A DNA stretch of 64,000 nucleotides, from positions 39,263,848 through 39,327,847 of the forward strand of contig NC_079512.1 of the NCBI RefSeq assembly GCF_000801105.2, given 5' to 3'. Below, one piece after another: positions 59,553 through 64,000 of the stretch. This stretch comes from Raphanus sativus. Lineage: Eukaryota > Streptophyta > Magnoliopsida > Brassicales > Brassicaceae. Position 1 is the first letter of the stretch, and every line of letters starts with the position of its first letter. The notes under the pieces were generated by a model that was not told the origin of the DNA, searched no databases, and saw only the letters and a program-made list of their open reading frames with translations. The position numbers were made by a program, and so were the translations under genes.

Positions 59553-61403
59553 TATAATCTGTAAAAAATACAAATAACAGTAGTAAGAATAATTTGCTGT
59601 ACGACGGTTTTGTGTGTGTTTGCCTTCTTTTGATAATGAAGTTACGCTAGTTTCATTATATTCAACACATATCAAAGTGGACAATCCTATGACTTTATAT
59701 ATAATCATTACAAAAAGATGTCGCTTTCTTTAGAAAATGTTCAGTGTTCAACGTTCATAAGAAAACTCATATATATGTGTTACACGCCAAAGCCTGTTAA
59801 TTAATCGTATCTATTAAAACGGTCATAAGAAACTCATATGTGTGTTACACGCCAAAGAGTATTAATCATACATATTATCACATAATTAGGTAACTAATTA
59901 AGAAATTAAAGGTCAATTAAAGGAGATTAGATACGTGAAGAATTGCACAAAGAGGGTCAGGGTGTCAAGGGTAAGATAACATTGGAATCAAATTTGTATT
60001 ATTCTTGTAATTAACGTGTAAAAACATCTGACGTACAGCCGGATATAATGGTCTCACAACGTGGACCATGGATACATATTGTACTACTTGTCACGCATCG
60101 ACAGAGCCAAATTCTGTAAATCGATTTAATAGTTGATTGTTGGACACTTGAGCTTCAACATAATGAAAAAATTTATATAGTTGTCGTAAGCAAAAATGCA
60201 TTACTTTGAACATATATTTCTTTCTTTTTTTAAAAAAAAAAATCTGGACCTTAGATATAAATGTAACTTTGATGTCATAGTATTCTATCTTAAGTAAATA
60301 CTATGCAAGCAGATCATTCTACTTTTTTGCTAATTTCACCCTTGATATATGATATAACATTATATTATATTGTTTTTTCAAATTGTTAAAAAAAACAGTT
60401 TTGAAACATATATAATACTATATATATGATATATAATATATATTATATATTGTTATTATATATTGTTAATATTATATATAATATAATACTATAACATATA
60501 TAATATTATATGATATATTCGATGGTTATTTCAACTCCCAAGTCTACTTTTGGAAATAATATATAAATTTCATGAGGAAAAAAGATCATTCCGCATAGTG
60601 CACTCATAAAAGTTTCATGACTAACCGAAACCATTTTAAATCCATAATTCAGGCCAGTTTTAATGTTTCGTGTAGCGGTTACATTTGCTTGAAAGTGTGG
60701 TTCTCGTTGTCTCTATCCGTAAATATTTTTATTGGACAATCACATTCCCCAGTTTTCCTATGTTAGTTCTGTTGGTAAAATTTCTCATATAGATTGCTTA
60801 AGAATCCTGATTTAAGCCTCAAACAAAACAATAATAGCAAGTCCAGGATGGTAACCCAAAAAAAAGAACATAAAGTAGGCAAGGAAGAGTCTCATAATTT
60901 CTGAGCACTGATGAATAAAATAGATCCCATAAAAATGAAAATGTTTACGAGTAGCGGATTACCTTCAGCTATTTATATATAAATTTTTTTGATACATATA
61001 TGCACATATCTTCAGGTGACTTTTGCTCATAATTTGTGTGCACATATATATGTCAATTAACTGTTTTTATGGAAAAACAGTTGTCAATTAGTTTTCTTGT
61101 TTTTCAAAATAGAAGTATGTGCGTAACGTGACATGCTACATAGTAACCATAAGTGTAACTTCCAAATCAAGAAATCTCTCATTAGCTTCACACAAAAAAT
61201 CCAACACTAAAGTGGCTTTAACATATACATCTCGTTCTATAAATATGGGTTTGTGTTTCACCCGTAACGGTAGTTCTACGTGTTTCATCACATTTATAAC
61301 CATCCCCGTCTTGACAACAGGAGAAGTTAACCACTTACCGAGAAGACATAATAAGCTTTGTTTTTAGATTATTAAAAAGGAAACTAGGAGATAAAAAAAA
61401 ATC
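59553..61403. other. Intergenic between patatins 2 and 3
   Basis: 1.9 kb of AT-rich DNA. It holds a diverged two-copy repeat at 59753-59870 (CATAAGAAACTCATATGTGT with TTACACGCCAAAG), a TATA/ATAT-rich low-complexity tract at about 60340-60520 and the promoter of patatin 3. No gene is supported. Confidence 0.45.
59753..59870. repeat. Two-copy diverged tandem repeat, about 65 bp
   Basis: GTCATAAGAAACTCATATGT / GTTCATAAGAAAACTCATAT, each followed by GTGTTACACGCCAAAG and TTAAT. Copies differ by small indels. Confidence 0.75.
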
Positions 61404-63269
61404 ATGGCTTTCTCTTCGGAAAGAAGATCATGTTGTCTTCCTCCTTCATACGGACAACATGTGACGATCCTTAGCATCGACGGTGGTGGAGTCCGTGGGA
61501 TCATTCCCGGTATTATCTTAGCTTACCTCGAATCACAACTCCAGGTATGTCTACCTTGAATCTTAATAAGTGTTCTTTTCTCAATTTGATAGTATAACAT
61601 TAAATTAATGTAATGTTACATAGGAATTGGATGGTGAGGAGGCAAGACTTGTGGATTACTTCGATGTCATATCTGGGACGAGCACAGGAGGTTTGATAGT
61701 GGCAATGTTAACCGCACCGGAAAAAGACGTCAAAACAAGCAGTAACCGCAACCGCCCTTTGTTTGCGGCCAAAGAAATCGTCCCTTTTTATCGCAAACAT
61801 TGCCCTAAAATCTTCCCACACCCGCGGTAGGTGCCTTTTGCGTTTGCATTTGCGTTTGATCTGGCAACTCAAGAGTCTTGAGTAATCTGATAACTAAAAC
61901 ATGCTAACTTCTAAAAACGTGCAGAGGGGCGTTTGCCTGGGCTCAGATCCTGGTGAGACTTGTACGAGGACCAAAGTACAACGGAAAATACCTAAGAAAA
62001 GTAATCGAAGATTTCTTGGGAGGCACGAGACTAACTCAAACTTTGACAAACGTTGTCATACCTTGCTTCGACATCAAGAAACTCCAACCGGTTATCTTCT
62101 CTTCTTACCAGGTAATTAAACACCAATATCAATACATACGTAGTTGCATCACTTTTATTGATTCAATGTTTCAAATATAGGCGAAGAATCGTCGAGTTAC
62201 TGACGCTAAGATATCAGATATATGCCTAAGCACATCAGCCGCACCAACTTATCTCCCGGCTCATCGATTCACTAATGAAGACAGTGAAGGAAACAAATAT
62301 GAATATAACCTTATTGACGGTGGTATCGCTGCCAATAACCCGGTATAAAATATTAACTTAGATGAGATTCCAACGTAAAATCTTAATTATCAATCGGTCA
62401 TCATGTTGTGTATTATATTTATTTATATGTTTTTTGTAGACGTTGTGTGCTATTGCGGAAGTGACAAAGCAGATAGTGAAGAAGAATCCAGCAATGGGAG
62501 ACATGAGCCCATTGGATTACACGAGGGTTGTGGTGATATCGCTTGGGACAGGTTCGATAAGGAATGAAGAGAAGTATGATGCGATAATGGCGTCAAAATG
62601 GGGACTGGTGAGTTGGATCTGTGCAGATGGTTCGAGTCCAATTATTGATTGTTACAATGAAGCCATTCAAGACATTGTTGATTACCAAAGCTGTGTCGTT
62701 TTCCAAGCTCTTCATTCCGAGACCAATTATTTACGTATCGATGTGAGTCTCTTCCCTTTTGCGTGACCTTTCTTTCGATCTTGTTACAAAATTAGGATAA
62801 TTTTAATAATCTATTTTAAAGAAAAAAAATTCCAAGGAAAATATTTAAATTACTAAAAAAAATCTCTGTACAAGGCAAAACATTCTGTAGCTATTAAAAA
62901 CAACCTTTTCTATTACAGGACGATACGTTGAAGGGTGACATAGGATCAGTGGACATATCGACAGAAAAGAACATGGATGATCTTGTTCAAGTTGGTAGAG
63001 CTTTATTGAAGAAAAATGTATCTCGTGTCAATCTCGAAACTGGCCATTACGAACCCATCCCTGATCACGTTACCAACGAAGAAGCTCTCAAAAGGTTCAT
63101 TATTTCTTTTCTTTTAATATTTAAAAGAGAAACCAAGTTTACTACTTTATATAGTTACAATAGTTTTAACTTGTAAACCACTGCTAATTTAATTAATTAC
63201 AGGGTTGCAAAGATTCTGTCAGAAGAAAGGAAACTCAGAGAATCAAGATATCTTAAACTCAAGACCTGA
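61404..63269 (+). CDS. Patatin-related phospholipase A, copy 3 (pPLA-II group)
   Basis: Seven exons (61404-61544, 61624-61826, 61925-62111, 62181-62342, 62440-62742, 62919-63094, 63203-63269), 412 aa, all frames consistent. It has IDGGGVRG (oxyanion hole), GTSTG (catalytic Ser) and [11 protein letters not shown] (catalytic Asp). It is clearly more diverged than copies 1 and 2 and has extra residues in exon 2 ([10 protein letters not shown]) and an aromatic/hydrophobic stretch in exon 3 ([18 protein letters not shown]). This fits the Arabidopsis gene at the end of the cluster, At4g37050. No signal peptide. A cytosolic lipid acyl hydrolase is expected; its downstream region holds a foldback MITE that starts 83 bp after the stop codon. 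Confidence 0.9.
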
Positions 63270-63352
63270 TTTTATAGTTGTTACCCAGAAACAATCTATA
63301 AAACTCATTGTTTGTATCTGTTTGTGCGACTTACATAAATTCACTTTACTTT

Positions 63353-63921
63353 GGGGAAAATGATCATTTAAATCCTCAACTATTTGAAATCAGCAAGTTT
63401 AATCCCGAACTATCACTTGCATGATTTTATTCCTCAACTAATAGTTGATTTGGCAAATTAGTGACCGAAAAAGTCAACCGTAAAGTCATAAACGATTCTC
63501 GTTAGTTTTATATCAATTATCTCCGCCAATGAACTTGAAAACCTCGAAATCTCCAAATTTAAATCTTTAACTCACGTAAAGACGATTTTTCGTGACGAAA
63601 AAATGGTTTCCGGTGATATTTGTTTCCATGATTGCACCGGATTTTTTCTTTTTTTTTTCACCGGACATCGCTTTCCGTCAGCAGAAATCATTTTCACTCA
63701 AAATTAAAGATTTGAATTTAAAGATTTCGAGTTTTTCAAATTCAATGAAGGAGACAATTAATATAAAATTAACGAGAATCGTTTATGACTTCACAGTTGA
63801 CTTTTTCGGTCACTAATTTGCCAAATCAACTGTTAGTTGGAGAATAAAATCATGCAAGTTATAGTTCGGGATTAAACTTGCCAATTTCAAATAGTTGGGG
63901 ATTTAAATGCCTATTTTCCCC
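63353..63921. mobile_element. Foldback Mutator-type MITE with 8-9-bp target duplication
   Basis: TTTACTTT lies at 63345-63352 and 63922-63929; with the neighbouring G or C the duplication is 8-9 bp, as for Mutator-like elements. The ends GGGGAAAATGATCATTTAAA and the complement of the right end GGGGAAAATAGGCATTTAAA start inverted arms of at least 150 bp with about 90% identity. The match then continues with more mismatches almost to the centre near 63640, so nearly the whole 569 bp can fold on itself. No transposase is encoded. Confidence 0.9.
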
Positions 63922-63929
63922 TTTACTTT

Positions 63930-64000
63930 GTGAGCAAAAGAATATTTGAATATCAGAATATATGAATATGGTTTTCATACATACCAAGTTGGCTTTTTGC
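63930..64000. other. Window end, AT-rich
   Basis: Seventy bases after the MITE. Nothing recognised. Confidence 0.3.

Noticed and set aside
60340..60520. AT-rich tract as a possible centromeric or satellite array
   Set aside because: Low-complexity TATA/ATAT without a repeating unit, surrounded by single-copy genes.
61052..61090. TGTCAATTA repeat flanking a CTGTTTTTATGGAAAAACAG palindrome
   Set aside because: The repeat is only 9 bp and the insert is a palindrome, not the A-tailed type, so it was not counted with the mini-insertions.

Overview
This is nuclear DNA of a flowering plant in the mustard family (Brassicaceae). The genes have plant-type short introns and AT-rich intergenic DNA. Their order (chloroplast thioredoxin HCF164, GARP/MYB factor, DYW-type PPR, SKU5-like protein, methylesterase, nucleoporin NUP58, zinc-finger protein, PLP-fold protein, small lysine-rich protein, DUF547 protein, patatin phospholipases) is, from memory, the order of Arabidopsis thaliana At4g37200 down to At4g37050. 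The species is not A. thaliana itself: proteins differ, two expected genes are missing, and a KUP/HAK potassium transporter resembling Arabidopsis KUP1 (a chromosome 2 gene there) sits inside the patatin cluster. I saw no bacterial, viral or CRISPR-like system.

Layout. 1-956: end of a Helitron. 1.4-2.4 kb: HCF164 (+), followed by a remnant on the minus strand that looks like the C-terminus of a Misato/DML1-like gene. 3.8-5.2 kb: GARP repressor (-). 5.2-8.7 kb: AT-rich intergenic DNA ending in a decayed tRNA-Glu. 8.8-10.9 kb: intronless PPR-DYW gene (+). 11.3-13.4 kb: SKU5-similar gene (+). 14.4-15.5 kb: methylesterase (+). 15.8-17.8 kb: NUP58 (-). Gap of 100 N. 18.5-20.1 kb: zinc-finger gene (+) with frame breaks. 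21.3-28.7 kb: the same 3.6-kb segment twice around a second 100-N gap; the left copy is full of single-base indels, the right copy has an open 896-codon gene, so the doubling is most likely an assembly artefact. 29.1-30.3 kb: small lysine-rich protein (-). 30.46 kb: intact tRNA-Asn. 30.8-33.6 kb: DUF547 protein (-). 33.6-40.4 kb: intergenic with small transposons. 40.4-42.8 kb: patatin 1 (+). 42.8-51.7 kb: gene-poor, transposon-rich DNA. 51.7-55.4 kb: KUP1-like potassium transporter (+). 56.25 kb: broken F-box gene running into a third 100-N gap. 57.2-59.6 kb: patatin 2 (+, frameshifted). 61.4-63.3 kb: patatin 3 (+). 63.35-63.92 kb: foldback Mutator-type MITE with target duplication.

The genes are independent transcription units, not an operon. 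The one functional cluster is the three patatin-related phospholipases A; genes 1 and 2 share exon structure and upstream sequence, so they are a recent tandem pair later separated by the transporter, the F-box fragment and transposon DNA.

The strongest unusual signals are: (i) the collapsed/duplicated assembly segment; (ii) a recurring class of tiny (11-20 bp) A-tailed or T-headed insertions flanked by 13-18 bp direct duplications, seen at least a dozen times; (iii) the foldback MITE whose whole length is an inverted repeat; (iv) loss of the expected PLP-binding lysine in the 896-aa PLP-fold protein; (v) structural changes in the patatin cluster. Exon boundaries were derived by reading GT/AG sites and reading frames by eye; gene symbols rest on remembered protein similarity, not on a search.
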